Origin: Gammaproteobacteria bacterium
GTDB lineage: Bacteria > Pseudomonadota > Gammaproteobacteria > Ga0077536
Assembly (NCBI GenBank): GCA_016209015.1
Contig: JACQWY010000018.1
Location: forward strand, 124,001 to 188,000
Direction of reading: 5' to 3'
DNA: 64,000 nucleotides
Every line of letters starts with the position of its first letter. The stretch's first letter is position 1. The notes below the pieces were generated by a model that did not search any database, was not told the DNA's origin, and saw only the letters and a list, made by a program, of their open reading frames with translations. The position numbers and the translations under genes were made by a program. Of the stretch, positions 17,581 to 27,724 are shown piece by piece.

Positions 17581-19448
17581 GAATTGCTCCGTTTGAATTG
17601 AACGACCGTGGTGTTCTGCGGCTGCGGAATGGTCTGCGACAGCTCCGGCACCGCTTCGGTGAGCAGCTTGCGGATGCGTTCCTCCGCGAACTCCTCGCAA
17701 GCCGCCATGAGCTCCTCGAACAGCTCGCGGATGCGCACCGCGTCGAGCTGCGTATGTCCGGCGAGCAGGAGCTTCTCGTGGCGCGTCGGCGCGAGGTTCT
17801 CGTCCGCGCGGAAGAGCTCCTCCTTCAGCTTCTCGCCGGGCCGCAGGCCCGTGTAGACGATCTGGATGTCGCGCCCGGGGACGCGGCCCGAGAGCCTGAT
17901 CATCTGCTCGGCGAGATAACTGATCGACACCGGCTCGCCCATGTCGAGCACGTAGATCTCGCCGCCCTGCCCGATCGCCGCGGCCTGCAGGATGAGCTGC
18001 GAGGCTTCGGGTATCGTCATGAAGTAGCGCGTCGCCTCGGGATGCGTGACCGTCACCGGTCCGCCGGACTTGATCTGCTCCTGGAAGAGCGGCACGACGC
18101 TGCCGGCCGAGCCGAGCACGTTGCCGAAGCGGACCGTGATGAAGCGCGTGGCCGAACGCTGGTTGCGCACTTCGCAGAGCAGCTCCGCGAAGCGCTTCGT
18201 CGCGCCCATCACGCTGCTCGGCCGCACCGCCTTGTCGGTCGAGATCAGCACGCAGGCCTCGCAGCCGAACTGGTCCGCCGCTGCGGTGACGAGATGTGTG
18301 CCGAGCACGTTGTTGCGCACGCCTTCGCGCGCCTGGGCTTCGACGATCGGCACGTGCTTGTAGGCCGCGGCGTGGAACACGAGTCGCGGCTTCCAGGTCG
18401 CGAACGCGTGGTGCAGTGCCGGCCGGTCGCACACGTCGCCGAGCACGCAGTGCAGATCGAGACGCGGATGGCTGGCGCGCAGCTCGCGCTCGACGAGATA
18501 GAGATGATGCTCGCTGCGTTCGAAGACGACGAGCCGGCCCGCGCCGAGACGCGCGACCTGCCGGCAGAGCTCGGAACCGATCGAGCCGCCGCCGCCGGTG
18601 ACGAGCACGGCCTTGCCGGCGAGCTGGGACTGGATCGTCTGCCAGTCGAGCTCGACTTTCGCGCGGCCGAGCAGATCGTCGATCGACACGTCGCGCAATT
18701 CGCGCAGCGCGCCGCCGTTCACGAGATCCTGCAGTCGCGGCAGCGTGCGGAACGGCAGGCCCGTTCGCTCGCAGATTTCGACGATGCGCCGCATCTCGGC
18801 GCTCGTCGCCGAGGGGATCGCGATCAGCACGAGCTCGATCTGGAGCTTCTGCGCGAGCCGCGGCAACTGATCGATCGCACCGAGGATCGGCACGCCGTGG
18901 ATGCGCGCCTTGCGCAGCGAGCTGCGGTCGTCGACGAAGCCGACCGGCACGTAGCCGCCGCCGCGCAGCATGTCGCGCACGAGCGTCTCGCCGCCGGAGC
19001 CCGCGCCGATGATGACGGTGCGCTGCCCGGAGGAGAGCTGCTTCAGGCTCAGCGAGCGATCCTTCCACAGGCGGTACATGAGCCGCGGCCCGCCGAGCGT
19101 GCCGATGAGGAACATCGGGTAGAGCACGGTCATGGAGCGCGGAATGCCTTCGAGGCGGTTGATGACGAAGAGCGCGATGCCGATGCAGCCCGCACCGAGC
19201 ACCGCCGCGCGCAGGATGTTCCAGAGATCCTGCAGGCTCGCGAAGCGCCACACGCCGCGGTAGAGTCCGAAACGCTGCACGATCAGGCCCTGCACGATCA
19301 GCACGACCGGCAGCGCCTGCAGCGCGTGTGCGAGGTTGTCGTGCGGCGGCAGCTCGAAGTTGAAACGGGCGTAGAGCGCGATCATCCACGCCGCGGCGAT
19401 GGCCACGGCGTCGTGCAGGATCACCTTGTTGCGTCGGCTCAGGGGCAT
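17577..19448 (-). CDS. UDP-GlcNAc 4,6-dehydratase-type membrane protein, WbpM/PglF/CapD family
   Basis: This 623-residue inner-membrane enzyme has about four N-terminal transmembrane helices (residues 10-130), a linker Rossmann domain ([14 protein letters not shown] near 147) and a catalytic SDR domain with [15 protein letters not shown] near 282. The SDR motif reads SSVMGATK, so Met replaces the usual catalytic Tyr. This is characteristic of the WbpM/PglF dehydratases, which turn UDP-GlcNAc into UDP-4-keto-6-deoxy sugars such as those leading to FucNAc or QuiNAc. It sits beside a WecA-like transferase and an epimerase, as in Pseudomonas O-antigen loci. Length and topology are typical. Confidence 0.9.
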   Translation of the reverse strand: MPLSRRNKVILHDAVAIAAAWMIALYARFNFELPPHDNLAHALQALPVVLIVQGLIVQRFGLYRGVWRFASLQDLWNILRAAVLGAGCIGIALFVINRLEGIPRSMTVLYPMFLIGTLGGPRLMYRLWKDRSLSLKQLSSGQRTVIIGAGSGGETLVRDMLRGGGYVPVGFVDDRSSLRKARIHGVPILGAIDQLPRLAQKLQIELVLIAIPSATSAEMRRIVEICERTGLPFRTLPRLQDLVNGGALRELRDVSIDDLLGRAKVELDWQTIQSQLAGKAVLVTGGGGSIGSELCRQVARLGAGRLVVFERSEHHLYLVERELRASHPRLDLHCVLGDVCDRPALHHAFATWKPRLVFHAAAYKHVPIVEAQAREGVRNNVLGTHLVTAAADQFGCEACVLISTDKAVRPSSVMGATKRFAELLCEVRNQRSATRFITVRFGNVLGSAGSVVPLFQEQIKSGGPVTVTHPEATRYFMTIPEASQLILQAAAIGQGGEIYVLDMGEPVSISYLAEQMIRLSGRVPGRDIQIVYTGLRPGEKLKEELFRADENLAPTRHEKLLLAGHTQLDAVRIRELFEELMAACEEFAEERIRKLLTEAVPELSQTIPQPQNTTVVQFKRSNS

Positions 19449-19458
19449 CCGCCCATCC

Positions 19459-20457
19459 TCATTCGCGAAGTAAAGCGCGCCCCCGGCGGAGGATCGCGCC
19501 CCATATCGTACCAGCTAGCGCGTAGGCGATCAGCGTCGCGACCGGCCCGAGGCCCGGCCGTGCCGCCGCCAGGCACGCCAGCGGGACCGACACTGTGAAG
19601 CAGAGCACGGCGAGCGCCGTCGCGACGCGTTGGTGCGGCCAGCCGCCTCGCACGAGCAGTTGATAGGCGTGGCAGCGATGCGCGCGGAACCACGGCTCAC
19701 CGGCGAGCATGCGCCGTACGAGCGTGGCCGTCGCGTCCGTGACGAAGGGCGAGATCAGGATCAGCAGCGGCCAGGGCGCACAGCCCTGCGCGGCGCCGGC
19801 GACGCCGAGGCTCGCGAACTGGAAGCCGAGGTAGTAGCTGCCCGCATCGCCCATGAAGATGCGTGCCGGCGCCCAGTTCCACCACGTGAAGCCGAGGCTC
19901 GCGCCGGCGAGCCCGGCCGCGACGAGGCCTGCCGCACCGCAGCCGCCGCGCGTGTACAGCACGCCGAGCACACCGGCGGCGACGATCGCCTGCGTGCCGG
20001 CGATGCCGTCCGAGCCGTCCATGAAGTTGTAGAGGTTCACGAGCCACGCAACGCCGACGGCGAGCACGAGCGCACGCAGGACTTCGAGCGGCGGGACGAG
20101 CGGCGGCCAGGGCGTCGCGAGCACGCAGGCGAGCGCGACCGCGAGTTGGATCGCGAGCCGCAGCCGCGTGCCGAGCGGGCGGTGATCGTCGAGGAAGCCG
20201 AGCGCCGCCATGACGAGCGCGCCCCACCACCATACGCCGAGCGCGCGCGGTGCGTCCGCGGAGAGCGCGACGTACGCGTGGACGAGGCCCGCGACGATCA
20301 CGATCGCGATCCCGCCGCCGCGCGGGACCGGCGTCGCGTGCAGGCTGCGCGCGTTCGGTCGGTCGATCACGCCGCGCGCGAGCGCGTAACGCCGCACGCC
20401 GCCGGTGAGCAGCGCGGCGCAGGCCGCGCCGAGGACGAAGACCGCGATCTGCGGCAT
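19459..20457 (-). CDS. WecA/WbpL-like undecaprenyl-phosphate sugar-1-phosphate transferase
   Basis: The 332-residue polytopic protein belongs to the MraY/WecA superfamily, with about ten hydrophobic helices. Conserved cytoplasmic motifs are present: LGFLDDHRPLGTR near 104 (the DD Mg site), NLYNFMDGSDGIAG near 150 and FMGDAGSYYLGF near 205. It would start the glycan by placing a HexNAc-1-phosphate on undecaprenyl phosphate at the inner membrane. WbpL, which uses UDP-FucNAc, is the closest analogue given the neighbouring WbpM-like and epimerase genes. The ATG at 20457 overlaps the epimerase stop. Confidence 0.88.
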   Translation of the reverse strand: MPQIAVFVLGAACAALLTGGVRRYALARGVIDRPNARSLHATPVPRGGGIAIVIVAGLVHAYVALSADAPRALGVWWWGALVMAALGFLDDHRPLGTRLRLAIQLAVALACVLATPWPPLVPPLEVLRALVLAVGVAWLVNLYNFMDGSDGIAGTQAIVAAGVLGVLYTRGGCGAAGLVAAGLAGASLGFTWWNWAPARIFMGDAGSYYLGFQFASLGVAGAAQGCAPWPLLILISPFVTDATATLVRRMLAGEPWFRAHRCHAYQLLVRGGWPHQRVATALAVLCFTVSVPLACLAAARPGLGPVATLIAYALAGTIWGAILRRGRALLRE

Positions 20458-21428
20458 CAACGCCGCGTCCCGAGATACCAGGCCGCCGTGCGTGCGAGCG
20501 CCTCTTCCGTCGCGACGACGGGCGCCCAGCCGAGCGCGGCGCGCACGGCGCTGCTGTCGACGACGAGCGAGCCCGCGAGCCGCTGGTAGATGCCGGGCCG
20601 GCGGACGGCGAGGCACGCGACACGGAACAGCGCATCCGGACAGCGCAGCACCCAGGCGCGCCTGCCCATCGCCTGCGCGAGTGCGCGCACGAGCTCCGCG
20701 GTCGAGAACTCGCAATCGGCGATCGTGTAGGTGCCGCGGCAGGGCCCGGTCTTGAGTGCGGCGAGCACGAGGGCATGCGCGAGATTGTCGCGATAGACCA
20801 GGCTGCGCAGATTGTCGACCGCGCCGAGCGGCCAGGGCAGGCCGAGCAGGATGCCGCGCATGAGCAGCGCGAGGTTCGCCTTGTTGCCCGGACCGTAGAC
20901 GAGCGGCGGACGCAGCACGAAGAGCTCGAACGCGCCGCGCGCCGCGTGCTCGCCGAGCAGGCGTTCCGCGGCGAGCTTGCTCTCGCCGTAGGGCCCTTCG
21001 GGACGCGGCAGCGCATCGCCGGCATGGCGCTGCCACTCGCCGGTCGTCTCGCGCACGGAACGTTCGCCGTTGACCTTGATCGAGCTCGCGAACACGAAGC
21101 GCGCGACGCCCGCGTCCGCGGCCTGCGCGGCGAGGGCCGCCGTGGCGTCGACGTTCACGCGCTGATACGCGGCGCGCTCGCCGTCCGCTTCGCCGCGGTG
21201 CGTGTGCGCGGCGAGATGGACGACGGCGTTCACGCCGTCGAGCGCGGCGCGAAAATCGGTGTTCGCGTCGAGCTCGCCGACGAGGACGGCCTGCGTGCCC
21301 GCGGGCGCGCCGTCCGCGCGGCGTACCGCCGCGACGACCTCGACGCCGCGCGCGAGCAGCGCTTCGCAGACCGCGGCGCCGACGAAGCCGCTCGCGCCCG
21401 TGACGAGGATGCGGGGCTTCGCGTTCAT
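20457..21428 (-). CDS. NAD-dependent epimerase/reductase, WbpV-like
   Basis: This 323-residue extended SDR has the NAD motif GASGFVGAAV (residues 11-20) and the catalytic YGESK near 149, with SS of SSIKVNGE as the serine. By position next to WbpM- and WbpL-like genes it is likely to act on a UDP-4-keto-6-deoxy-HexNAc, reducing or epimerising C4 to give UDP-FucNAc or UDP-QuiNAc. That substrate is inferred from context. The start ATG 21428 overlaps the preceding glycosyltransferase stop by four bases. Confidence 0.85.
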   Translation of the reverse strand: MNAKPRILVTGASGFVGAAVCEALLARGVEVVAAVRRADGAPAGTQAVLVGELDANTDFRAALDGVNAVVHLAAHTHRGEADGERAAYQRVNVDATAALAAQAADAGVARFVFASSIKVNGERSVRETTGEWQRHAGDALPRPEGPYGESKLAAERLLGEHAARGAFELFVLRPPLVYGPGNKANLALLMRGILLGLPWPLGAVDNLRSLVYRDNLAHALVLAALKTGPCRGTYTIADCEFSTAELVRALAQAMGRRAWVLRCPDALFRVACLAVRRPGIYQRLAGSLVVDSSAVRAALGWAPVVATEEALARTAAWYLGTRR

Positions 21429-22552
21429 GCCGCGCCCCGCAGCCGGGCATAGAGCGCGAGCGTCTCGGCGGCGATGCGCGCGGAAGAGAACTCGAGCTCG
21501 ACGAGCGCGCGTCCGCCGGCGCCGAGCGTCGCGCGCCGCGCCGGATCCGCGATGAGCCCGGCGAGCGCGGACGCGAGCGCCGCGGCATCGCGCGCCGGCA
21601 CGAGCACACCGCTCACCCCGGGACGACAGATCTCGCGGCAGCCCGGCACGTCGGTCGAGACCAGCGGACGCGCGCAGGCCGCGGCCTCGAGCAGCACTTT
21701 CGGCAGACCCTCGCGATACGACGGCAGGCAGACGATGCTCGCCTCGGCGTAGACCGCGGGCATGTCCTCGCGCTGTCCCCACCATTCGATCGCGCCTTCG
21801 TCGACCCAGGCTTCGACCTCGCGCTCGGGGATCGCCGCCGGATTGTCGGGATCCGTCCCGCCGACGAGCGCGAGCCGCGCCGCGACGCCGCGCGCTCTCA
21901 GCAGGCGCGCCGCGGCGACGAATTCCTCGATACCCTTGTCGCGGATGAGACGCGCGGGCAGGACGACGACGTCCTCCGCCGGCAGCGGGGTCGGGGCGTA
22001 GCGCGCGACGTCGACGCCCGAGCCCGCGATCAGCGTGCGCCGCGCGGCGCTGCCGAGGCCGTGGCTCTCGAGGAGCGCGCAATCGTCGGCGTTCTGCGCG
22101 ATCACGTGACAGTTGCGCCGCGCGAGGATCACGCGCAGCGCCGTGACGAGGATGCGCTGGATGCCGCGCGCGCGGCGGTCGGAAGAGGAGAACAGATAGC
22201 CCATGCCGGTGACGGCGTGCACGAAGCGCGTACGGCGCATGAACAGGATCGCGAGACCGGCGAGCAGCATGGGTTTCAGCGAGACGAGGTGCACGACGTC
22301 GGGCCCGAGCCGGCGCAACGCGGAGGCGAGCGCGAACACCGCGGCGACGTCACGCGCGGGATGGCGGAGCGAACGTTCGAACGGCATCTCCACGATCTCG
22401 AAACCCTCGGCGGCCATGCGCTCGCGATGCGCGGTGGTGCGCGTCGCGACCGCGACCGCATAGCCCGCGTCGCGCGCCTGCCGCGCGAGATCGAGCCGGT
22501 GCGACCAGAAGTACCAGTCCTCCGTGACGACATAGACGATGCGCGGCTGCAT
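21425..22552 (-). CDS. Glycosyltransferase family 4
   Basis: The 375-residue enzyme has a GT-B fold: an N-terminal acceptor domain (YVVTEDWYFWSHR at 7-19) and a C-terminal nucleotide-sugar domain with ARLIRDKGIEEFV near 199 and the E-x7-E motif in SYREGLPKVLLEAAA near 272-286. It resembles the WbpT/Cap1E group that acts right after the initiating transferase on lipid-linked HexNAc, which fits its position two genes from the WecA homologue. Donor and acceptor are unknown. It lies seven bases after asnB. Confidence 0.87.
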   Translation of the reverse strand: MQPRIVYVVTEDWYFWSHRLDLARQARDAGYAVAVATRTTAHRERMAAEGFEIVEMPFERSLRHPARDVAAVFALASALRRLGPDVVHLVSLKPMLLAGLAILFMRRTRFVHAVTGMGYLFSSSDRRARGIQRILVTALRVILARRNCHVIAQNADDCALLESHGLGSAARRTLIAGSGVDVARYAPTPLPAEDVVVLPARLIRDKGIEEFVAAARLLRARGVAARLALVGGTDPDNPAAIPEREVEAWVDEGAIEWWGQREDMPAVYAEASIVCLPSYREGLPKVLLEAAACARPLVSTDVPGCREICRPGVSGVLVPARDAAALASALAGLIADPARRATLGAGGRALVELEFSSARIAAETLALYARLRGAA

Positions 22553-22559
22553 GCGGCCG

Positions 22560-24512
22560 TCAGTGCCGCCAGCGTTCGCGCCACGCCTCGAACATCAGCA
22601 CGCCCCACAACGCGTACTGGAAGCCGCCCTCGCCGGCGAGATGCGCCCGCCAGGCCGCGCGCACCGGCGTCGCGTCGATGTAGCCCGCACTCTCGAGGCG
22701 GCGCGCGTCGAGCAGGTGCTCGGCCCAGTCGCGAAGCGCCCCGCGCAGCCAGTGATCGATGGGGATGCCGAAGCCCATCTTCGGCCGTTCGAACAGCGCC
22801 GGCGGCACGTAGCGCGCGAGCACCTGGCGCAAGACCCATTTTCCGACGCCGTCGCGCACCTTGTATTCATGCGGCATGCGCCAGGCGAGCCCGACGACGT
22901 CGTGATCGAGGAAGGGCACGCGCGATTCGAGACTCACGGCCATGCTCGCGCGATCGACCTTCACCAGGATGTCGCTCGGCAGATAGTGCACGGCATCGAG
23001 GTACATCATGCGCTCGACGTGGTTCGAGAAGCGCGCGTCGAGCTCCGGCGGGCAGAGTACGGTCGCGGGCTCGTGCGCGCCGGGCACCATGCTCCCCGCC
23101 TCCTTCCACAGCGAGATGAGCCGGAAGTACATCTGCATCGGCTCGCGCAGCAGGGCGAGCGCCGCGAGCTTGTGCAGCTTGTCGCCCGGTGCGCGGAAGC
23201 GGTAACGGGCCGGGACGAGCGGGCCGAGCGCCGCGAAGATCCGATCCCAGTGTCGCGGCGGCAGCACGGTCAGCAGGCGCGCGGCGAGGGCGCGCAGCGG
23301 CGCGGGTGCGACGGCCAGCCGCTGCCACAGCTCGAGCGCGAGCGAGTAGCGCGTATAGCCCGCGAAGAGCTCGTCGCCCGCGTCGCCCGACATCGCGACC
23401 GTCACGTGGCGGCGGGCGAGCGCGGAGACGAGATACGTCGGGATCTGCGAGGAATCCGCGAACGGCTCGTCGTACATGTCGGCGAGCCGCGGGATGACCG
23501 CGCGCGCTTCTTCCGAAGTCACGTACAGCTCGGTGTGATCCGTCCCGAGATGCTGGGCGACCGCCTTCGCGTGCGGCGCCTCGTCGTACTCGCGCTCGTC
23601 GAAGCCGATGCTGAACGTGCGCACGGGCCGCGTGCTCTCGGCCTGCATGAGCGCGACGACGGTCGAGGAATCGATGCCGCCGGAGAGGAACGCGCCGAGC
23701 GGCACGTCGGCGACCATGCGCAGGCGCACCGAGCGGCGCATCGCGGCGTCGAGCGCCTCGACCGCGGCGGCGGCATCGCCGTCGAAGGGCGCGGCCTTGC
23801 CGGCCTGCACGGCCGCGGCGAGCGACCAGTAAGGGCGCGGCTCGGGCAGGTGTCCCGACCCGTTCGCCGTGACGACGACGAACGTGCCCGGCACGAGCTG
23901 CTTCACGCCGCGATAGATGCAATAGGGCCCGGGCACGTAGTTGTGCCTGAGATACAGCGGTACGACGTCGCGATCGATCTCCGGCCGGAACTCCGGCCAG
24001 CCGTGCAGCGCCTTCAGCTCCGAGCCGAACAGGAACACGCCGCCGTGCCAGCCGTAGTACACCGGCTTCTCGCCGAGGCGATCGCGCGCGAGCATCAAGC
24101 GCCGTTCCGTGCGATCCCACAGCGCGATGGCGAACATGCCGTTCGTGCGCGCGAGCGTCTGCTCGAGGCCCCAGGCCGCGAAGCCCTCGACGAGGATCTC
24201 GGTGTCGGAGTGGCCGGCGAACGCGGCGCCGCGCGCCTCGAGCTCGCGGCGCAGATCCGCGAAGTTGTAGATCTCGCCGTTGAACGCGATGACGTAGCGC
24301 CCGCACTTCGAATGCATGGGCTGCGCGCCGAGCGGCGAGAGATCGAGGATGGAGAGACGCCGGTGGCCGAGCGCGATCCCGGCCTCTGCGTCACACCACA
24401 CCGCGCCCGCGTCGGGGCCGCGATGATGGAGCTTCTCGGTCATCGCCCCGGCGCGCGCCGCGAGTGCGGCGGCCTCGCCCTTGAAGTTGAGGAAGCCGGT
24501 CAGGCCGCACAT
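22560..24512 (-). CDS. asnB: Asparagine synthase (glutamine-hydrolysing)
   Basis: This 650-residue protein starts MCGLTGF, placing the glutaminase nucleophile Cys2 in position after Met removal. The N-terminal amidohydrolase covers about 1-190 (FNGEIYN near 75), and the synthetase domain has the PP-loop LSGGIDSS near 265. AsnB homologues are common in O-antigen loci (for example beside wbp genes) and may make the amide of a uronic acid rather than asparagine. The uronate-forming dehydrogenases in this locus make a uronamide function reasonable but unproven. Length and motifs are complete. Confidence 0.88.
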   Translation of the reverse strand: MCGLTGFLNFKGEAAALAARAGAMTEKLHHRGPDAGAVWCDAEAGIALGHRRLSILDLSPLGAQPMHSKCGRYVIAFNGEIYNFADLRRELEARGAAFAGHSDTEILVEGFAAWGLEQTLARTNGMFAIALWDRTERRLMLARDRLGEKPVYYGWHGGVFLFGSELKALHGWPEFRPEIDRDVVPLYLRHNYVPGPYCIYRGVKQLVPGTFVVVTANGSGHLPEPRPYWSLAAAVQAGKAAPFDGDAAAAVEALDAAMRRSVRLRMVADVPLGAFLSGGIDSSTVVALMQAESTRPVRTFSIGFDEREYDEAPHAKAVAQHLGTDHTELYVTSEEARAVIPRLADMYDEPFADSSQIPTYLVSALARRHVTVAMSGDAGDELFAGYTRYSLALELWQRLAVAPAPLRALAARLLTVLPPRHWDRIFAALGPLVPARYRFRAPGDKLHKLAALALLREPMQMYFRLISLWKEAGSMVPGAHEPATVLCPPELDARFSNHVERMMYLDAVHYLPSDILVKVDRASMAVSLESRVPFLDHDVVGLAWRMPHEYKVRDGVGKWVLRQVLARYVPPALFERPKMGFGIPIDHWLRGALRDWAEHLLDARRLESAGYIDATPVRAAWRAHLAGEGGFQYALWGVLMFEAWRERWRH

Positions 24513-24573
24513 GGGGAGACCCCGGGTCGGAGGGAATTCATCGCGGCGATCTTACGGGACGCGGGGGACGCTG

Positions 24574-25728
24574 TCACAGCGGCCGGGCGAGCGCGCGATA
24601 GAGCGCGGCATAGCGCGCCGCGATCGCCGTCATGCCGTAGCGTTCGGCGATGCGTTCGCGGCCGGCCAGACCGGCCTGCCTGCGCTCCGCCGCCGGCAGC
24701 GCGAGCACTTCGGCCCAGGCCGCCGCGAGTGCGCGCGGATCGTCCGGCTCGACGAGCCGGCCGCGGTCGCCGACGAGGAGCGCGGCGTCGCCGACGCGCG
24801 TCGCGACCACCGGCACGCCGCAGGCCATCGCTTCGCCGAGCACGTTCGGAAAGCCTTCGCCGTAGTTCGCGGACGAGGTCGCGACGTCGAGCGCCGCAGT
24901 GATCGCCGGTACGTCCTCGCGGGCGCCGAGCAGATGGCAGCGCGTGTCGAGCCCCGCCTCGGCGATCCAGCCGGCGAGCGCGGCGTTCGCTGCCGTCATG
25001 CCCTCGCCGCAGAGCACGAAGTGCACCTCCGGCCTGACCGCGGTGAGGAGACGCGCCGCCGCGAGGAACCCGCGGTGATCCTTCTGCGGATCGCAACGCG
25101 CGACCATGCCGACGAGCGGCGCGTCGGGATCGAGGCCGAGCTCGGCGCGCAGCGCCGCGCGCGCGCCGGCAGCGGGCCGGAAGTGCTCGAGATCGAAGCC
25201 GTTCGGGATGCATTCGAGGCGGGCGGCGGCGTAACCGAAAGCGCGATGCACCTCGGCCGCGGTCTCGGAGCACGACACGATGCGCGCCGGCAGGACGTTC
25301 GAGAGCAGCGCGCAGGCCCGCGCCACGGCGAGCGTCGTGCCGCGCGTGCGGCCGCGCTCGAGCGTGCTCTGACGCAGGTTCCAGACCGTCGGCACGCGGC
25401 CCGCGAGCAGCGCGGCGATCCCGCCGACGAGATCCGCGTGATACATCCAGGTCTGGACGAGCGCGGGCCGCCACGCCCGCATCCAGCGCGCGAGGCGCAG
25501 CACTTTCAGCGGACTCGGCAGCCGCGGGTCGAGACCCAGCGCGTGCACCGGAATGCCCTGCGCCGCGAGCCGTGCGCCGATGGGGCCGACGCCGCCGAGA
25601 CTCCACACCGCGGATTCGAACTCGCGCGGGTCGAGCGCGCCGAGCAGGCGCTCGAGCATGCGCTCCGCGCCGCCGTAGCCGAGGCCGGTGATGACGTGGA
25701 CGACGCGCAGGCGTGCGGGCGCGCTCAT
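24574..25728 (-). CDS. Glycosyltransferase family 4
   Basis: The 384-residue GT-B enzyme has the glycine-rich N-terminal loop VITGLGYGGAERML, a hinge SCSETAAEVHR, MVARCDPQKDH near 212 and the E-x7-E motif in YGEGFPNVLGEAMACG near 293. It is a close relative in pattern of the next gene upstream, which suggests a tandem duplication. The ATG at 25728 was preferred because it overlaps the upstream stop by four bases and immediately precedes the first strand. Sugar specificity cannot be read from the sequence. Confidence 0.87.
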   Translation of the reverse strand: MSAPARLRVVHVITGLGYGGAERMLERLLGALDPREFESAVWSLGGVGPIGARLAAQGIPVHALGLDPRLPSPLKVLRLARWMRAWRPALVQTWMYHADLVGGIAALLAGRVPTVWNLRQSTLERGRTRGTTLAVARACALLSNVLPARIVSCSETAAEVHRAFGYAAARLECIPNGFDLEHFRPAAGARAALRAELGLDPDAPLVGMVARCDPQKDHRGFLAAARLLTAVRPEVHFVLCGEGMTAANAALAGWIAEAGLDTRCHLLGAREDVPAITAALDVATSSANYGEGFPNVLGEAMACGVPVVATRVGDAALLVGDRGRLVEPDDPRALAAAWAEVLALPAAERRQAGLAGRERIAERYGMTAIAARYAALYRALARPL

Positions 25729-26870
25729 GTCGCAATCCCGCCCGTCAGGCCGAGCGCGGCGATCGTATCCTCGACCAGGCGGTCGAGCGCGAAGTTCGCG
25801 ACGATGCGCTCGCGGGCCTGCTCGCCGCGCCTCCGGCGTGCTGCCGCGCTTTCCCCGAGGAGCGTCGTCCACGCGGCCGCGAGCGCCGCCGCGTCGCCGG
25901 GCGCGACGACGAGGCCGGTGTCGCCGACGATGAACGCGGAATCACCGACGTCGCTCACGACGCAGGGCACGCCGCAGGCCATGGCTTCGCCGACGACGTT
26001 CGGAAAGCCTTCGCCGAACGTCGAGGCCGACGTGCACACGTCGAGCGCGTCGAACACCGCCGCGGTCTCGGCCTGCGCCGGCAGCAGCGTGAAGCGCGCG
26101 CCGAGACCGCGGGCGCCGGCCTCCGCGTGCAAGGCCGCCACCCGCGTCGCGGGGCCGTCGCCGACGCAGACGAAGCGCACGTCCGGACGAGACATCGCGG
26201 CCGCCGCTTCGAGGAACACGGCGTGACCTTTCATGGGATCGAGACGGCCGACGAGGCCGATCAGGAGCTCGTCGTCGGCGATGCCCCAGGCCCGTCGCGT
26301 CGCGGCGCGGCGCGCGGCGTCCGGCGCGTAGCGCGCGGTGTCGATGCCGTTGAAGACGATCTGCATGCGCGCCGCGGGGAAGCCCTGTGCCGCCGCATAC
26401 CTCGCGCCGGCCCGCGAATTCACGACGATGCGCGCGGGGATCCGCGAGAGCATTCTCTCGAGCCGGAACTGCCAGCGATCGAGCCAGCCGTAGCGCGCGA
26501 GATCCATGTTCGAGGCGCGCACGCTCCACACCAGCCGCGCGCCCGGCACGCACGGCACGAGCAGCGCGGCGAGGACGTTCGAAGTGCCGAGGAAGGAATA
26601 GACGACGCGCGGTGCGAGCTGCCGGAGCGTCGCGAGCAGGCCGGCGAGGAAGCCCGCGACGTGCCAGCGCGAGCGCTTGCCGAGCGCGGTGATCGGCACC
26701 CCGGCGGCCTCGAGCGGCGCGGCGAGCGGACCGCCGCCGTAGAACACGAGCACGTGCACGCGATAGCCGCGTCCGGCGAGCGCGACGGCGAGACGGACGA
26801 GCTGAGTCTCGGCGCCGCCGTAGCCGAGGCTGCGCGTCAGCAGCACGAGATCGGTGTGCCGTCCCGTCAC
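25725..26870 (-). CDS. Glycosyltransferase family 4
   Basis: This protein of about 381 residues shows TRSLGYGGAETQLVRL at the N-terminus, IVNGID-like FNGIDTARY, VGRLDPMKGH and FGEGFPNVVGEAMACG. The order matches its downstream neighbour. The start is uncertain: GTG 26870 fits the beginning of the fold, while TTG 26912 would overlap the stop of the ABC ATPase gene; no good ribosome site marks either. It probably adds one residue of the repeat unit in the cytoplasm before ABC export. Confidence 0.85.
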   Translation of the reverse strand: MTGRHTDLVLLTRSLGYGGAETQLVRLAVALAGRGYRVHVLVFYGGGPLAAPLEAAGVPITALGKRSRWHVAGFLAGLLATLRQLAPRVVYSFLGTSNVLAALLVPCVPGARLVWSVRASNMDLARYGWLDRWQFRLERMLSRIPARIVVNSRAGARYAAAQGFPAARMQIVFNGIDTARYAPDAARRAATRRAWGIADDELLIGLVGRLDPMKGHAVFLEAAAAMSRPDVRFVCVGDGPATRVAALHAEAGARGLGARFTLLPAQAETAAVFDALDVCTSASTFGEGFPNVVGEAMACGVPCVVSDVGDSAFIVGDTGLVVAPGDAAALAAAWTTLLGESAAARRRRGEQARERIVANFALDRLVEDTIAALGLTGGIAT

Positions 26871-26908
26871 GACGCGGGCACCGGCGCGGGCCGCGCGAGC
26901 GTCATGCG

Positions 26909-27664
26909 TCAAACCGCCTGGTTCACCTGCTTGTAGGCATCGAGGACTTCCTCGACCGTGCCGGATTTCACGACGCTCCCGCTCTGCAGAAGGATTGCCT
27001 TGTTGCACATCGCCTGGATCAGCGCGTCGGAATGCGAGGCGAGGATGAGGATGCTCGCGCGCGCGATCAGCGAATCGACGCGGCGCTTGGCCTTGTCCGC
27101 GAAGCGCGCGTCGCCGGCGCCCAGACCTTCGTCGAGGATCAGGATCTCCGGATCGATCGCCGTCGCGATCGCGAAGCCGAGCCGCGTCATCATGCCCGCG
27201 GAATACGTGCGCACCGGCAGGTTGAGGTATTCGCCGAGCTCGGAGAACTCGACGATGTCGGGCGTCTTGCGATCGATCTCCTCCCACGACATGCCGAGGA
27301 AGAGTCCGCAGTTCACGATATTCTCGTAGCCCGTGTCCTCGGGGTCGAGGCCCGGCGACATGTTGAAGAGCGGCGAGACGTTGCCCTCGATTTTCACGCT
27401 ACCCTGCGTCGGCTCGTAGACGCCCGCGCACACGCGCAGCAGCGTCGACTTGCCGGCGCCGTTGTGGCCGATGAAGCCGACGCGGTCGCCCTCCCGGAAA
27501 TTCAGCGATACGTTGTCGAGCGCGCGCACCACGACGCGCTCCTGGTTGCGGCCTTCGCGCTTGATGAGGCCGCCCGTCGCACTGCGCAACGCGCTGCGGA
27601 AGCTCTTCTGCGCGCCGTAGATCGGAAAGTCGACCGTCGCGTTATCGAGGACGAGGGAGACCAT
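26909..27664 (-). CDS. wzt: Polysaccharide ABC exporter, ATP-binding subunit (Wzt/KpsT type)
   Basis: The 251-residue ATPase has Walker A GHNGAGKST near 83, the signature YSAGMMTRLGFAIA near 155, Walker B ILILDEGLGAGD near 174 and the switch ASHS. Sequence around the nucleotide site is that of exporters of O-antigen or capsule. It lacks the C-terminal carbohydrate-binding domain found in Wzt proteins that recognise a capped chain end, so recognition may be looser, as in KpsT/TagH types. The permease partner is encoded about 1.7 kb upstream, separated by an unknown gene of 507 codons. Confidence 0.92.
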   Translation of the reverse strand: MVSLVLDNATVDFPIYGAQKSFRSALRSATGGLIKREGRNQERVVVRALDNVSLNFREGDRVGFIGHNGAGKSTLLRVCAGVYEPTQGSVKIEGNVSPLFNMSPGLDPEDTGYENIVNCGLFLGMSWEEIDRKTPDIVEFSELGEYLNLPVRTYSAGMMTRLGFAIATAIDPEILILDEGLGAGDARFADKAKRRVDSLIARASILILASHSDALIQAMCNKAILLQSGSVVKSGTVEEVLDAYKQVNQAV

Positions 27665-27724
27665 GGCAGAGAACTCCTGGCTGTCAGCGTGGGGACTGCG
27701 TTGGGACGGACAGCGGGCGGCGCA

